NCBI RefSeq assembly: GCF_000485595.1
Contig: NW_014577068.1
Coordinates: 575,950 to 615,702 of the forward strand
Source: Priapulus caudatus
Taxonomy: Eukaryota > Priapulida > Priapulimorpha > Priapulimorphida > Priapulidae
Direction of reading: 5' to 3'
DNA: 39,753 bases
Numbering within the stretch: the stretch's first letter is position 1; each line of letters begins with the position of its first letter. The position numbers were made by a program, and so were the translations under genes. The notes under the pieces are model-generated. The model saw nothing but the letters and a program-made list of their open reading frames with translations, did not search any database and was not told the DNA's origin. Shown in pieces: positions 20,776 through 32,603 of this stretch.

Positions 20776-20903
20776 GGTTCGTGAGTTATGACAACGCAAT
20801 ATCGGCTACAGCCGCCATTCAGGCGATGAACGGATTCCAGATAGGAATGAAGCGACTAAAAGTCCAGTTGAAACGGTCAAAGGAGACTGGCAAACCATAC
20901 TAA
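20776..20903 (+). CDS. CELF: CELF terminal coding exon: second half of RRM3
   Basis: Completes the split Gly and reads [40 protein letters not shown] and Y, then TAA at 20901-20903. FVSY finishes RNP1, [19 protein letters not shown] is the invariant end of CELF RRM3, and the KPY terminus is characteristic (human: KRSKNDSKPY). The protein therefore ends at the normal family position with no truncation. Residues 379-420 of the visible product. The acceptor is CCTTTACAG. Confidence in this identification is very high; which CELF subgroup it belongs to cannot be settled from the fragment. Confidence 0.97.
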
Positions 20904-21448
20904 TGGTTAGTATTGATGCACCCCTTTTCTTGCTGTCGGTGAACTGTTTGGCGAATGAGATGAGGAGTTTAGAATCTGGCAGCCATTCCACGTCTTTTGT
21001 GCTGAGCAAAGGCACTTTGGAATATTGAACTCTTGGCAATTATAAATGCAAAGGAAGGATATTGTCTTCGTGTCTGTGTTTTGGAATATCCTTGCGAAGG
21101 AGCCACAAAGTACAAAAGGTGAGTCTAGCTTTTGTTTTTCCAAATGAAGGTACCATTTCCATATGATGCCATGTTCTGCAATCACCGTGCAATATCACTG
21201 CATACGATCTGATCGGTTGCATTGCCTCCTCTCGGAAATGGTACCTTTTCGGCCTCTTTTCCTCACTTGAGGTTTCAGGCCAAAGTTTAGCATTTGCAGA
21301 CACGTCTACATGGATGAGCAGGATGTCAAAGTCAGACCGTGAAGCATCGTCAAGTTGTACTGAAAGAAAGCAAGGACCACAGTGTGTAATTGGCTGGACA
21401 CTATATAATTGTTTCATCCTTTAGCTGTATAGGAGAGCGTGTATATGT

Positions 21449-21477
21449 GTGTGAATGTGCGTGTGTGTGTGTGTGTG
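21449..21477 (+). repeat. GT tract in the putative 3' UTR
   Basis: Interrupted GTGTGTGT run shortly after the CELF stop codon. Confidence 0.9.
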
Positions 21478-22164
21478 GACGCGTGTATGTGATATAGGAT
21501 GTTGTGTTATTTCGTGTAATGTGTTTTGACCTGACCAGGGACTGCTTATTGTCACCTTATTTGCATATCATTGTATGTTTTGTTTTAGAACATTCAATAG
21601 CTGGGGAAAGTCCTCACTCCTCTTCCTGTAGTAGTACTGTCCATATCAATGTTGCAACCCCACATTTTGAAAAGTAAAGAAAAATGTTCCTCTGATTATG
21701 CAAATTATTCAGCAAAAAGTATTTTTTATACAGTCTTTTTTTTGTTAGACTTTAGACTTCCTAGAATGCTATGCAAGCTATTATAATTCAATTTCTTGCC
21801 TGTTTCACCACTGTTAGCTCCGTTCATTTGCACTGTGTCATGTCAACTATGACCCGTGACATTAACCCTTGTTAAGTCTTGTGACCTCTTTCTCCCTGCC
21901 TGCTTTATCCTTTATATGCTCACGCACCTAGATAGTTACTTGTTCTGTGTTTATACGCTTCCTACTACAGCCTCGTCATGTACCTGTCTATGCAATTGTT
22001 CGTTTTACTCTCTTCCTAACCTGGTATCGTATACTCGTCTAATCTCTACTGCATTACACTCTGCTATTGTCGCTGGGGTCTTACTTCCTACTCGTGTCAT
22101 AGCTAGCTACTCATCTGTTCTCTCTTACTTCCTACCTTGGTTCTACATGCCTATCTTTGCATGC

Positions 22165-22372
22165 ACTTAATTTCTACCATGTTTTCCTGTACCTTGCTTC
22201 TCGCCTGCTCTTCTCTCTTACTTAATTTCTACCGTGTTTTCCTGTACCTTGCTTCTCGCCTGCTCTTCTCTCTTACTTAATTTCTACCTTGTTTTCCTGT
22301 ACCTAGCTTCTCACCTGCTCTTCTCTCTTACTTAATTTCTACCGTGGTTTCCTGTACCTAGCTGCTCACTCG
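22165..22372 (+). repeat. 55-bp minisatellite, 3.8 copies
   Basis: Units start (ACTTAATTTCTACC) at 22165, 22220, 22275 and 22330, exactly 55 bp apart and over 90% identical. They sit inside a longer pyrimidine-rich region (about 21860-22960) with worn copies of the same words (TAGCTACTCACTTGTYC, TTCTCTCTTACT), so this is the freshest part of an older array. Confidence 0.92.
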
Positions 22373-22472
22373 TATTGCATTCTTCCTGCCATGGGTCTTC
22401 TATACTCAGCTATTTATGCTGTTTGCTCGTTCTCTACTTCTCCTTACTCTTCTATACATAGCTGCTCACTTG

Positions 22473-22503
22473 TCCTTACCTTACCTTACCTTACCTTACC
22501 TTA
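22473..22503 (+). repeat. CTTAC pentanucleotide run
   Basis: Five or so CCTTA units in a row inside the pyrimidine-rich block. Confidence 0.9.
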
Positions 22504-25119
22504 TGTCTCCTCTACTTAGCTACTCACTTGTCCACCCTTACTCCTTTCTTACCTTGATATTATGGACTTAGCGATTCACCTGTTCTCTTTGACTCATTTC
22601 TTATCTAGATTTTCTGTACTTATATTTAGTTACTCACTATTTTGTATTACTTACTCCCATCTCTAGTCTTCTACACCTAACTACTGTCTTGTTCTCTTTT
22701 ACTTGCCTCTTACCCTCGTGTCCCACGAATCTATCTTTTTATTTTCAGTTCTTATGCTTCATTTTCTTTCTCGTGTATCTATCAACTCACGTTTTCTATG
22801 TTATTTACTTCTTTCTTGCACTAGTCTCCTCGGGCTCAGTTGCTTGCATTCTTATTGATAACGTTCCTACCTTCTCATCTGCTTGCTTCCCTGTAGGCTG
22901 CTCTGCCGTTAGTATAGTACTTGCGTCTAATACTTGTCTGTTTTGCTGTTCTCTCTAGGTCACTGTGAGTTGTTGAAACCCCGTAGCGTCAGTTCTGATT
23001 GGTTCGTTGGCGTCTGTCCGTCGTGTCTTCTACCTGCCGTCGTCTGTACGTATGTAAGTGGCGTGTCATTTTCGTCTTGGCTCCACTGCTCCGTCCACTC
23101 GAACGAGTGGTGGAAGTGGATGTGTGGATCGGCCATTACAATATTAAGTCTGTGTGCAAGGTTATCATAAGTGTTTGATGATTTTCTTTATTTCGAGGGT
23201 TGTTACCTCACCTTTCCAACTTCTGTGTCCTATTTCTTCAAATGGTACGATTCCGCCATTTGTTTTATAGATGATGTTGAATTAGTCCAGTGTTTGCAAG
23301 TAGAGTACCTTGTGTACAGGAAAAGGCGTATTAAGACTTGTTTGATGTTTGGTAGCTTTTTATGAAAGCCTGTGGCAGAGCATGTTCTAATGAATTTCTG
23401 GAGATTTTAGTCAGGCCTGTGGCAGACGTCAGTGGAATTGAGTCAATGGAACGAGTTTGTTTTGTCCTGGGTGAGAACCAAGTTTTTTGTCTGCTGATAC
23501 TGCTGGACCCAACCTGTCTTGAAGTGCAAGTTTATCGATTTCAAGTTTGAAGTTGTAATTTTATTGTGTTCCTTAGTGGCAATTTAATGGCATTTCATAC
23601 CTCAAGGTGTTCTACAGTGGATTTTTATTTTGTCTTGTATGTCTGTTTTACACAATATTTTTAATTAACTTGCTTGTAAGTTTATTAAGTCCAAGTCTTA
23701 GTAAAACTTTGCGTAAATGGAGGGTTCAGTTGTATGTTGCTTAGCATAGATTTGTAAAAAAAAAAATCGATGGTTCCACCCAGGATGGACAAATTTGGGA
23801 AAAATCTATTAGTTTTTGCTTTAGCTAGCTAACCCCAATGTATAACTCGGGAGTGTTGAATGTTTGGTTCTGCGTTCGTATATGTATATGTACTAAGGGC
23901 TTTTACACGCGTCTAGGCGAAAACGTGCGTGTTCGTGCGTGAATATGTATAATGTATAACTCAAACTGGCAGTGCGTGTGTGTGAGTATGTTTCTCTGTG
24001 TAGACCAGGAATTAGTATGTTTTACGTGGACGTTTACCACGGTTTAAGTTGCATGCCTGGCCAAATTGTTTCGTGGAGTTGTGTACTAGTGCACCAAGTG
24101 TTTGTAATTAACTTATTGATTACGATAGATTTTTTCACGTGCCACATAACTTGATAAAGGCGTGAGAAGCATGCCATGGTGTGTGCGTCCTGACTTGAAC
24201 TGCCGAGCAGTGTGTGTTAAGAAAATTGTCTAATCACAATAGCTGCCAGTTTGAGTTTTGCATAGCCCGAACAACCAACCAATACTACTTGTCATGATGT
24301 CTTAGAATTTCCATTTGTAAAAGAAATAAGAATTTTGTAGGAGCCGCTCATTACTGTGTTCTTCCACAGCCAGTTTATCGCATGCACGTGATATATGGAT
24401 ATATTTACCTGAGGATATTGCACTATTCAACGTGTTCTATATCCATTGTATCATTTAAGTTGTGTGACCTTTCGTAAGTTGTGTATCTTTGCATGCTACT
24501 ATAAATTGAGACAATATGAGGTAAGAGCTATCTACTGTTTACACTGGAAATGTTCAGACAATAATATGGTCAGTGGGTTGGCGAGAAGTAGTAGACTGAT
24601 ATTTGGTGTAGTCTTCGTTGCTTACTGTTTGTGGTGGATTGTAATGTATGGTGTTGCATGGCACTCAATGCGGGGTTAATCGAAAGAGCAGCTCCAGACA
24701 TAGTTAGTCGATAACTGGTGTCCTCTATGTTGGTGCAGTGTACTTGTGGCAGTTCTGTGAGTAGCCGTGTTTCCTCTTTATGTATCACGGGGTGAAGCGA
24801 ATGTGCCAAACACTGTAACGTGTTTTCCGATATTTGTAAACCACAGCTATGCTGTGTTACATCGACATAGGCCGTTGGTTTACCCTGTCCATGGGCGCAA
24901 TGCCTCAAATGCTACCTTATGTAGAAGTTCCAACACTGACAACTTCAAGTGTTTGACGTACACGACTGGCTATAGATAAATAGTTGCAGATAGTCTTCAC
25001 TTTGACAATTATTATCTATAAGAGGCATTATTGTATTTGCGATTTTACATAATTGAAACAATATCTACATCACCAGCAGTGTAGCAGGTAACGGTGTGTG
25101 TTGACCTTGAAGTGGAAGG

Positions 25120-25120
<1 letters not shown>

Positions 25121-25154
<34 letters not shown>
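25121..25154 (+). repeat. GT microsatellite in the putative 3' UTR
   Basis: About sixteen uninterrupted GT units followed by TTTTGATGG. Confidence 0.95.
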
Positions 25155-25158
<4 letters not shown>

Positions 25159-26963
25159 GATGGCCTTCTTGTCAAGGGCCTGTGTTGTTTGTAATGATGT
25201 GCTATAATGAACTGCTGTATATTTAGAGATATTGTTACCTCCGATGATGGTTTGGCTGCTGGGGCTACAATTTCCGTATATTCAGATATGTTTAAAGTAG
25301 AGTGTTTTCTGTCAGTTAAAGTTACGGTGTTGTTGAAAATCTAGGTGTTGTTACGGTTCGCGTTCTTGAACATTTAGCTACAACAGTAGCCACCAGAGCC
25401 AAAAATTTCAGACATTGTGATCTTTCCATGTTCAAATTTGTAGCCAGATTATTTTTGGAATGTTGTGTCAGTGTAGACGGCAGCCGACTAAGTCGTGTCT
25501 AGGGCAGTCTTTGCTGAACGATTGGTGGCAAAATACTGGTCGGTAGTCGTCTATAGTCCAGCGAAGTTTTGAACAGGGTTGGTCGTTTAGTTTGTTTCTA
25601 CAAGGCATGGATTTTTTTGTTGTTTGTCAAATGATCTGTACTTCAACATATCATCAGTCAAAAAAATTCCTGTAATTTGCCGTTTAAGTGATTGGGTGTT
25701 TTGTGTCTCTTCACAGTGAATAAGTAATGGCTAGCCGAACTTAGTTGTAGTATCACGGCGCTGTTAGTAAATAATATTTCCACCTTTAAATATATGCTGT
25801 AGATTTTAGTAACTGTTAGAGAATTCCATGTAGTGTACGCACTTACAGCTGTACAGTATTGAGGTATGGAACTGGGGCGTTTTACTCTGAAGAGACACGA
25901 TTCACCGTACCACAGGTAAAAAGTGATATTTCTGTATTGATTCGCAACTGTTTTAGGTCCGATCCAGTGCCTTGTAGCATGTGTGTCACGTGGAACTGTT
26001 CCAAATTTGATAGGCAGTTTGGGCCTTGCACAGATAGCATGCTGTCATTACGTTGAGGTGAACATGATAACCACTAGAATTAATAATCTTGACACATTTG
26101 TTGTAAATACAGTCAAGTGCATAGCCACTAACAGTTCTGTATTGCTTGTAAGTGTCAAGTAGATAAGCAGTTCATCACTGTTTGCTTCCCTCTGCTCTGT
26201 ACCTGCGTTCACTCCAGGTAACTTCCTATCTACCTTCTCTCTCCCGCACACTTCTCACCATCTCTGCGGTTCATACGCTCTTTCTCTCTTGCTGTGTGTG
26301 TGCAGACGGCCCAAACTTGCTAGGACAACTCAGGAATTCATGTTCGTGCTCTGTGGAGTGTTGATAGTTTTGGCTTGAGCTGTTTTGGGTGACATGTCGA
26401 TAAAACCAATCTGAAGAGGTGTACCACACGGATACGTTGATGGTCCGAGTGGAGCTAACGGCTTATTCACCAATGCTGACAAACTAGCTGGTAGGCAGGC
26501 AGTTATCGTCAGATGATGACAGTAACGTGCGACTGCAGTTTTGATCTGTTATCGAAATTGCAGTTTCGGTATTTATGAGTGGCTTCATGTTCTCAGATCA
26601 GCGATGTTGTGATTGCTGCGAGCCAGCGGAATTTTTTGATTGGTTTGTTGATATTTTGGCGATAGTTGAACGGGTCCTGGTTAGCCAGCTTTATTGCAAG
26701 CTGCCTGGCTGCTGTCAGCATTGATGAGTATCATTGAGATGCACTGTGAACAAAATTAATTGCAAAAGATTATAGTAATTCTATTTCACGGCACCTACGA
26801 CAACACCTTATAAGATTGCTGGATTTAATGAGTACGGGCACAAAACACCACCTAGTGTGTCACCTGGCAGAATGCTAACAAGCCATATTGTATAGGGGCT
26901 ACAGTAAAGTTCAGTTTTCGGTTTGTTGTTCAGTCTTGTTTGAAACCCAGTGTTACGGTGTTA

Positions 26964-26969
26964 AATAAA
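26964..26969 (+). terminator. CELF: Candidate poly(A) signal AATAAA
   Basis: First canonical AATAAA on the + strand after the CELF stop. It is followed within 40 bases by T/GT-rich sequence, and a long GT tract lies at about 27077-27142. Confidence 0.45.
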
Positions 26970-27076
26970 ATTAATTCTATTCGCTGCTGCGTTCTGAACA
27001 TTTGTCAGTGGAATGAAATAGAACTAAGTGTGTGATGTCGTCAGGCGTTACTTCAGCGATCGCTGCCAGAGATTGT

Positions 27077-27142
27077 GTATGAGTGTGTGTGTGTGTGTGT
27101 GTGAGTGTGTGTGCGCGCACGCGTGTGCGTGTGCGTGTGTGT
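27077..27142 (+). repeat. GT/GTGC microsatellite after the first poly(A) signal
   Basis: Interrupted GT run with a GCGCGCACGCG centre, about 110 bp after the AATAAA at 26964. Confidence 0.93.
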
Positions 27143-27260
27143 CGATGTCCATTTAGATTCTCCACAAATGGTTAGAAAACAGCAGCGATTGAAATAATTA
27201 TTATAAAGAAATCAACTATCAATTTTGATTGCTAAGATACAAATATGTATCACATGGATA

Positions 27261-27266
27261 AATAAA
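27261..27266 (+). terminator. CELF: Second candidate poly(A) signal AATAAA
   Basis: A canonical hexamer about 300 bp after the first, in AT-rich sequence and just downstream of the GT tract. Its chance level is higher because of local AT content. Confidence 0.25.
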
Positions 27267-27299
27267 AAGTACACTTAAAAATTAATTATAATGTCTACG

Positions 27300-28412
27300 T
27301 GTATTGGTATTTTATCGATGTTTTTCATTAGCTACATACATAGCGTACATGAGACACATGCCCCAGTAGCCGCTATCCCAGAATCAGCCTCGTGCAATCA
27401 TCTAAGAACATTTCAAAGTTCCATTTTACACATAACTTACTCCATTGCTTACCAAATTTAGTATACTCATTAGGGATCGAAAGGTTCCATCTGAAGCACT
27501 AAAACATGCTGTTTCCATGTTCCTTCGTTCCCACCCCTCCGTTATCCCATTTCCGGTTCCGTTAGCCCATTCCTGGTTATACTAACCGGCCGGGTTAGCG
27601 AAAATTCCCCTGTGTGCCAGAAATACGTCGTTTAGGTTAGGTAATAATATTTGCTTTTCCATTCTATTGAAGTTCTACAAATATTGCTACTACGGCGTGA
27701 TTTTATGACGTTTTCTTCTATACTAGTCGATTATAGCGGAATTATTTTCGTTATGTTACTCGTTATTAGACCTTTTACGTTCGAACATGACTGATTGAAT
27801 TAGATGCAAATACAAATAAAACTAAGATGAACACTGAGACATGTCTATAGAGGCTTTTGTGAACTTCGAGGAGCATTATAAACACATAATTACATAAACG
27901 CACAAACGTACTAAAAGTGCAGATAGTAATCCCTCGCTGTATGCAAGGTATGGTTTCTTGGGATGCTTATCGTAGTGCAAAATTTTGTAACATGAACCCT
28001 ATTCTCCCGTTGACTTGCAATACATAATTGGAGTTGCCTCCCTGCAGAAATTTCCTCCGCGCGTAGTCGATCCGCAGCATACACCGAAGAAGAGATCTTC
28101 CTCTCGATCTGTTCTTTAGTTTATTGGGCGGTTCTGCGGGGTAGCATGTTAGACGTTCCCCTATGGCAACCCCCCCCCCCCATTGCGTATAAGCATGGGC
28201 ATGCCTAGCAGGGCGGATGGCTCATGCGCATGGGTATTTCACCTTTAGTGTTCATACGTATTGTATAGGGGGACCTTTTTTCATGAGGAGGCTGTCTACC
28301 ATGGCACACCGGCCGCCCCGCCCAATAGCTAATGGAGAAGAAACGTAAATGTTATGCTGACAGGTGCCCTACAAAATATGCAATCACAGTACAAATTACT
28401 TGTCTATACTAC
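27300..28412. other. No gene recognised; possible short TIR element
   Basis: AT-rich sequence without exon signals. A C10 run is at about 28171-28180. TATTGGGCGG at 28122 is matched by an inverted CCGCCCCGCCCAATA ending at 28327, suggesting a diverged 206-bp element whose right arm also carries a GGTAGACA/GGTAGCA match. No clear target duplication. Confidence 0.45.
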
Positions 28413-28419
28413 ATAATAT

Positions 28420-28459
28420 CAGGAGTAAGATAATATAGATCTATATTATCTTACTCCTG
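28420..28459. mobile_element. Micro-palindrome element A1 (40 bp)
   Basis: A perfect 40-bp palindrome beginning CAGGAGTAAGATAATATAGA. Flanked by the direct repeat ATAATAT at 28413-28419 and 28460-28466. Nearly identical to the element at 37429-37469. Confidence 0.85.
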
Positions 28460-28466
28460 ATAATAT

Positions 28467-30582
28467 CATGGTAAATTTTGTACGATAAAGTTTCCTTTTT
28501 GATATACGAATACTTCATGGATATATGATATATAATATTATTGCTATAACATGATAATAAAATTTATTTTAAATTTTGATTATCGTTTAATAATTATTAA
28601 TAATAACATTGTAATTAATTGTCAGAAACGGTATGAGCACAAATCTTCAGTTGAACATGAGGCACGCCGCGCTTGCCTCATAGCAAATGCTATATGATAC
28701 CCACGCCAAGAAAAATTATTTCGATTAATATTATGCTCTTGATATTATACGTCTGCGTCGACATTTCTGTGCTAACAGTTTAGAATTTCGGCAAGGGCAA
28801 CTTACCGTGGGGCCTAATCCCGATTCAAGTTGTTATAATTTACAAATGCCATATGAGCGATTTTTTCGCAACCAGGTTGTCCGTAACATAGGGTATTACT
28901 AAATATAGGCCCTATTACCTACGGTCGGAGATTGATGGCGTTTCGTATTTGTTTCCTGATGATACAAATAGGGAAAAGGGAAATATAACGAGACGATAGA
29001 ATGCCAATTCGCCCACCGCCGTGAGTAGAATAAATCCCGTCGACAGGCCGTCACCGTCGCTTCAACTAGCATCGCCAGGTGGCACCAGTAGTTTGACGCA
29101 CGCATAGAAACAATACAATAGTTAGACTATACATGTAGTGTCCATATAATATTATATATTATATTGCTATTGTCGAGGCCCAAGACTCGAACCATTATCG
29201 TCTTTGCACGATATTAATTATTTTTGGCAGTTCTTTTGTTGTCTGTGCGCGTTCCGCTGTCTGTGCGCGTTATCCGTACGCGTTCGCCACAATATTCAGT
29301 AATGGCATAATTCGCATTCCTCTATGGGAACATACATGGATGGTATAATGACACCAATTGCATTCATGAATTTCCTTATACGGTAGCATAAGAAGATATG
29401 TATTGGTAGATGGTTGTCAAACGAAATGCCATTTTATTGAAATTATACATTGCAAGCAGAGAGCGCATACTCACGCACTAGTAGTGGGCTATGAAAAATG
29501 TGTAAATGCATTCCTATCTCAGTCTCTTCTAATATCTAGTCTAGCGTCTAACCTTTTCGCGGTTCCATATGATTTGGTGAGGAGCATAATGATATATAAA
29601 GTCCTTCTGCACGCATGCCCAGACTCTGTCAAAACAAATATGATTTTGTGGAAATTATACTGTTTAAACAGAGAGCACGTACTTAGCATTAGTTTGGAAT
29701 TAAAAATCTATCCCAATCTCTTACTAATTATAAGACGTCGCCTCTTTCCGATTTCCTAAACATTGTAGCACGTGGTTAAATCTATTCGCACATGCATGCG
29801 CATTATACGTATGTCAAATGACAGTATATCAGTGCAATATACATTTAATTAAAAAACACATACCCACTCGTAGTTTGTAGTAAAAATTACCCATTCCAAT
29901 GGCCCACGAAAATGAATGATTTGGTAGAGAATCTGCTAGAACAGGTCATATATATGCGAAGAATTCTTATCCTATAAACTTAAATAATTATACATATTCG
30001 AGATTAACTTACTTCTGGCTGGCCAAAAGACAGACAAGTTTTCTATATTTTTTTACAATTGCGCAATAAAATGGCATGGCCTAATAAATATTATTTAATG
30101 TATATATAGGTGTAGAAATCCCATCATATACGATGCGCATTTTACGCGGAATTATAAAGTTTAGTCGTAATTAATTTCTCATTTAAATCAATCTTCGTAG
30201 ATGGTCCATCTACAGCTAGTCTGGTCGGCCTCAGTTAGAGTGGGAAAATTAATGTATGAAATTATTTCTACAGGACGGATGTAGATTGAGTAGAGAAGTC
30301 TCTGGCTGTCGTCAGGCTGTTGTTGTTAGGCTGACAGTCGCTGATTCACAGTTACTCGCTGAGTCAGTCTATAATGGTGTAAACATAATAAGAAATGCGC
30401 ATATGTATCTGAAACATCGATAATATATAATTGACTAAACATATCTCTCCTGAAGCCATGTAGCAGACTTGTTTGCTGAAATTGTCTTGCTATTTAATGG
30501 TTCTATTTCATAGAACACACGTTATCAAGAGTAACGTATAACACAACAATAAAAGTATAATATAACTATATAATTATATAAT
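28467..30582. other. AT-rich intergenic stretch with diverged 205-bp repeats
   Basis: No coding sequence recognised. Between about 29400 and 29960 I see three diverged direct units sharing GTCAAA...GAAATTATAC...CAGAGAGC...ACTCACGCACTAGT-like words, roughly 205 bp apart. The open frame at 29403-29759 runs through two of these units and has no known domain. Confidence 0.45.
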
Positions 30583-30584
30583 TA

Positions 30585-30672
30585 ACAATATAATTAAACA
30601 ACTAATAAAACAATTAACAATATAATTAACAATATAATTAAACAACTAATAAAACAATTAACAATATAATTA
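30585..30672. repeat. 44-bp AT-rich minisatellite, 2 copies
   Basis: A 32-base ACAATATAATTAAACAACTA... block plus a 12-base ACAATATAATTA block, repeated twice without change; a partial unit follows. Confidence 0.9.
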
Positions 30673-30682
30673 ACAATAACAG

Positions 30683-30750
30683 AAAAATGTAATTTTATTT
30701 ATGTTACTCCCGATCTACATCGGGAGTAACATAAATAAAATTACATTTTT
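30683..30750. repeat. 68-bp perfect hairpin (32-bp arms, 4-base loop)
   Basis: The arm 30683-30714 is exactly complementary to 30719-30750 around the loop CTAC. It contains GTTACTCCCGAT/ATCGGGAGTAAC. No direct repeat is visible at its ends, unlike the micro-palindrome elements. Three ACGTCACCTA words follow within 60 bp. Confidence 0.9.
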
Positions 30751-31044
30751 ATACGTCACCTAGTTACGTCACCTATAATAGTCGTCCTAGGATAAACGTC
30801 ACCTAGTTAGTTATAAAATTAGGAGCGCGTGGTATCAAATATGTTGTGCTCTTTATACTACCTTATTCCGGCAAAAAAATTATGTACGGTACCAACTTTG
30901 CACATCATCATGTACTGCATCATTCCACAGGATAGAAATCAGCAGTAAACTCAGCTGGACTATGTTGTAATTATACTAATATGAGATTTTGATCCATGCT
31001 ATAAACGTGTGGTATTTTGTGTGGCAAATATTTATACGTTATAT

Positions 31045-31094
31045 CAGAGTCTATCAATAGATAGTCTATCAATAGATCTATTGATAGACTCCTG
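31045..31094. mobile_element. Micro-palindrome element B (50 bp)
   Basis: Begins CAGAGTCTATCAATAG and ends CTATTGATAGACTCCTG, with the AGTCTATCAATAGAT half duplicated on the left. Flanked by GTTATAT at 31038-31044 and 31095-31101. Its AGATCT centre and CAG...CTCCTG ends are shared with A1 and A2. Confidence 0.82.
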
Positions 31095-31101
31095 GTTATA
31101 T

Positions 31102-32231
31102 TATAGTGCATACGCGTGTACGTGGGTATGTAGGTGATACATCTGGCGGTGCGATCATTTACCATTGAGAAATTAAAGAAAGCGTATTTCATTCAAATTC
31201 ACGCATACGTAAAAGTGATGTGGCTGTTCACTGTGACTATGTATTAGTTTGCTCACAGATGAAGGATGCTGTTGATTCCCAGCATTGCAACATCCCATAA
31301 TACTATTACATCATTGCTCTAATTGCATGTATCATTGCGCGCGCACCTGCTATCAATATAAAACATATAAATGCCTAGTAAACTCATGTTGGTCTAGAAA
31401 TAATAATATTAACACGAAATATATTACTTTCATCTGCTAAGGAGCAAAGTTAACCATTATAATACAAAAAGGTAAATTATGGGGAAAATAGTGCCTGGCG
31501 CAGTGACACCAAACGCATGGGTGATCTGGGCGCGTCCATGTTTCCGAAATCTTCAGCAGCAGCGTATATTTTGGGTGTGCGATTTTAATAAAATTACTGA
31601 GAAAGTAAGAGGATATAACGCTTGCCATCAGGCGCATATCTAGGACTGCAAATTCGTCTGTTTGGTAAGTTAACAAATTAATTTGTATGCATGTGTTGTT
31701 ACCTCTAATTCAACAGAACGCGTTATAATCAACGCAATGTGCCGGCGGTTAGTGGCGTATTCCCGCATATGCCTTCACTCATCGAATCACTGGCGAAGCG
31801 TCAAATTTCGTTCGCGAATGCTAAATGATTTATTGTGATTTGAAATTCATTTCATGCTTTCAACCGTTTATTGTGTAATATTGTAAGGTGTACATCTGTT
31901 TTTGTATGTGGTTTGCCTCGCCTAATATCGGATACACTCATACAGGTGCAATGCCAGTGATAGCGTTGCCGGCTACGACGATAACGCACGTTACACCCCG
32001 CCCCCTCGTTTTTCGCATAGTCACCGCAGAGGTCCCAAGTTGGGGAAATCCAAGAAAGGGATCACTTGTGATAATGGTCCATCGCCGTTTTTTCGCGGTG
32101 CGCAAACACAGCGAAAAAGTTGTGGCGGGCTGCAACATATGTGTTTGTCGCGGCGCACCACCATTTTTTACAACGTATACATGTAAAATAAACAAAGTAT
32201 ACATTTGATTTGTGGCCTTTTATTGTTCGCT
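31102..32231. other. No gene recognised
   Basis: AT-rich until about 31720, then somewhat GC-richer with CpG. Open frames at 31888-32208 (+) and 31938-32204 (-) overlap on opposite strands and show no known motif. Confidence 0.5.
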
Positions 32232-32603
32232 GTGGCTATATGCCCGGCAGCCGGCACCCCCGGATAACCCTAACCCTAACCCTAACCCTCCTGTTTACTT
32301 GAGAAATCACCGAAAATTAAAAACTGCCAGGCATTTAGGAGATCGAAGACCGTGCCCAGCAGCCGTCGGATGTTTTCTAAGTGTCGATTGCGAGTTCGTT
32401 CGCTCGGTGATCCGAAGCTAGGAGAATTGGGCTAGTTCGAATATACAGCTCTAACGAAAATCGCTTGACATTTCTAAACAAATGTAGAATACTTAGTTTG
32501 GATCACGTAAGTACACTGTTTACTTGAGAAATCATTGAAAATTAAAAACTGCCGGGCATTTAGGAAATCGAATACCGTGCCCGGCTGCCGGGCATATAGC
32601 CAC
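32232..32603. mobile_element. 372-bp element with perfect 23-bp TIR and telomere-type repeats
   Basis: The first 23 bases (GTGGCTATATGCCCGGCAGC...) are the exact reverse complement of the last 23. Inside are four TAACCC units (32265-32289) and a 75-bp block present twice as direct copies, at 32291-32365 and 32516-32590, with few differences. Both flanks carry TTTATTGTTYGCT, adjacent on the left and four bases away on the right. No coding sequence. Confidence 0.85.

Larger units (their letters stand above)
20904..26990 (+). other. CELF: Probable long 3' UTR of CELF
   Basis: After the stop there is no further exon, and for about 6 kb the + strand is T- and GT-rich with few transposon signatures, unlike the introns and the DNA downstream of 27.3 kb. 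No AATAAA occurs on the + strand until 26964. Vertebrate CELF mRNAs also have multi-kilobase 3' UTRs. It contains GT tracts (about 21449-21477 and 25121-25154), a 55-bp minisatellite (22165-22372) within a pyrimidine-rich block (about 21860-22960), a CTTAC run, and many TTTGTTT-like words. Extent is inferred; poly(A) variants upstream could give shorter forms. Confidence 0.5.

Noticed and set aside
20907-21417. Minus-strand open frames of 92 and 125 codons just after the CELF stop
   Set aside because: Sequence is non-repetitive, but I recognise no domain, the frames overlap each other, and there are no clear paired splice sites. A worn retrocopy is possible but unsupported.
29403-29759. 118-codon open frame
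   Set aside because: Crosses two units of a diverged tandem repeat and has no recognisable domain.
31888-32208. 106-codon open frame overlapped by an 88-codon frame on the other strand
   Set aside because: Neither has a domain, splice context or codon pattern that sets it apart.
32265-32289. TAACCC repeats as a true telomere
   Set aside because: Only four units, inside a TIR element with DNA continuing on both sides.
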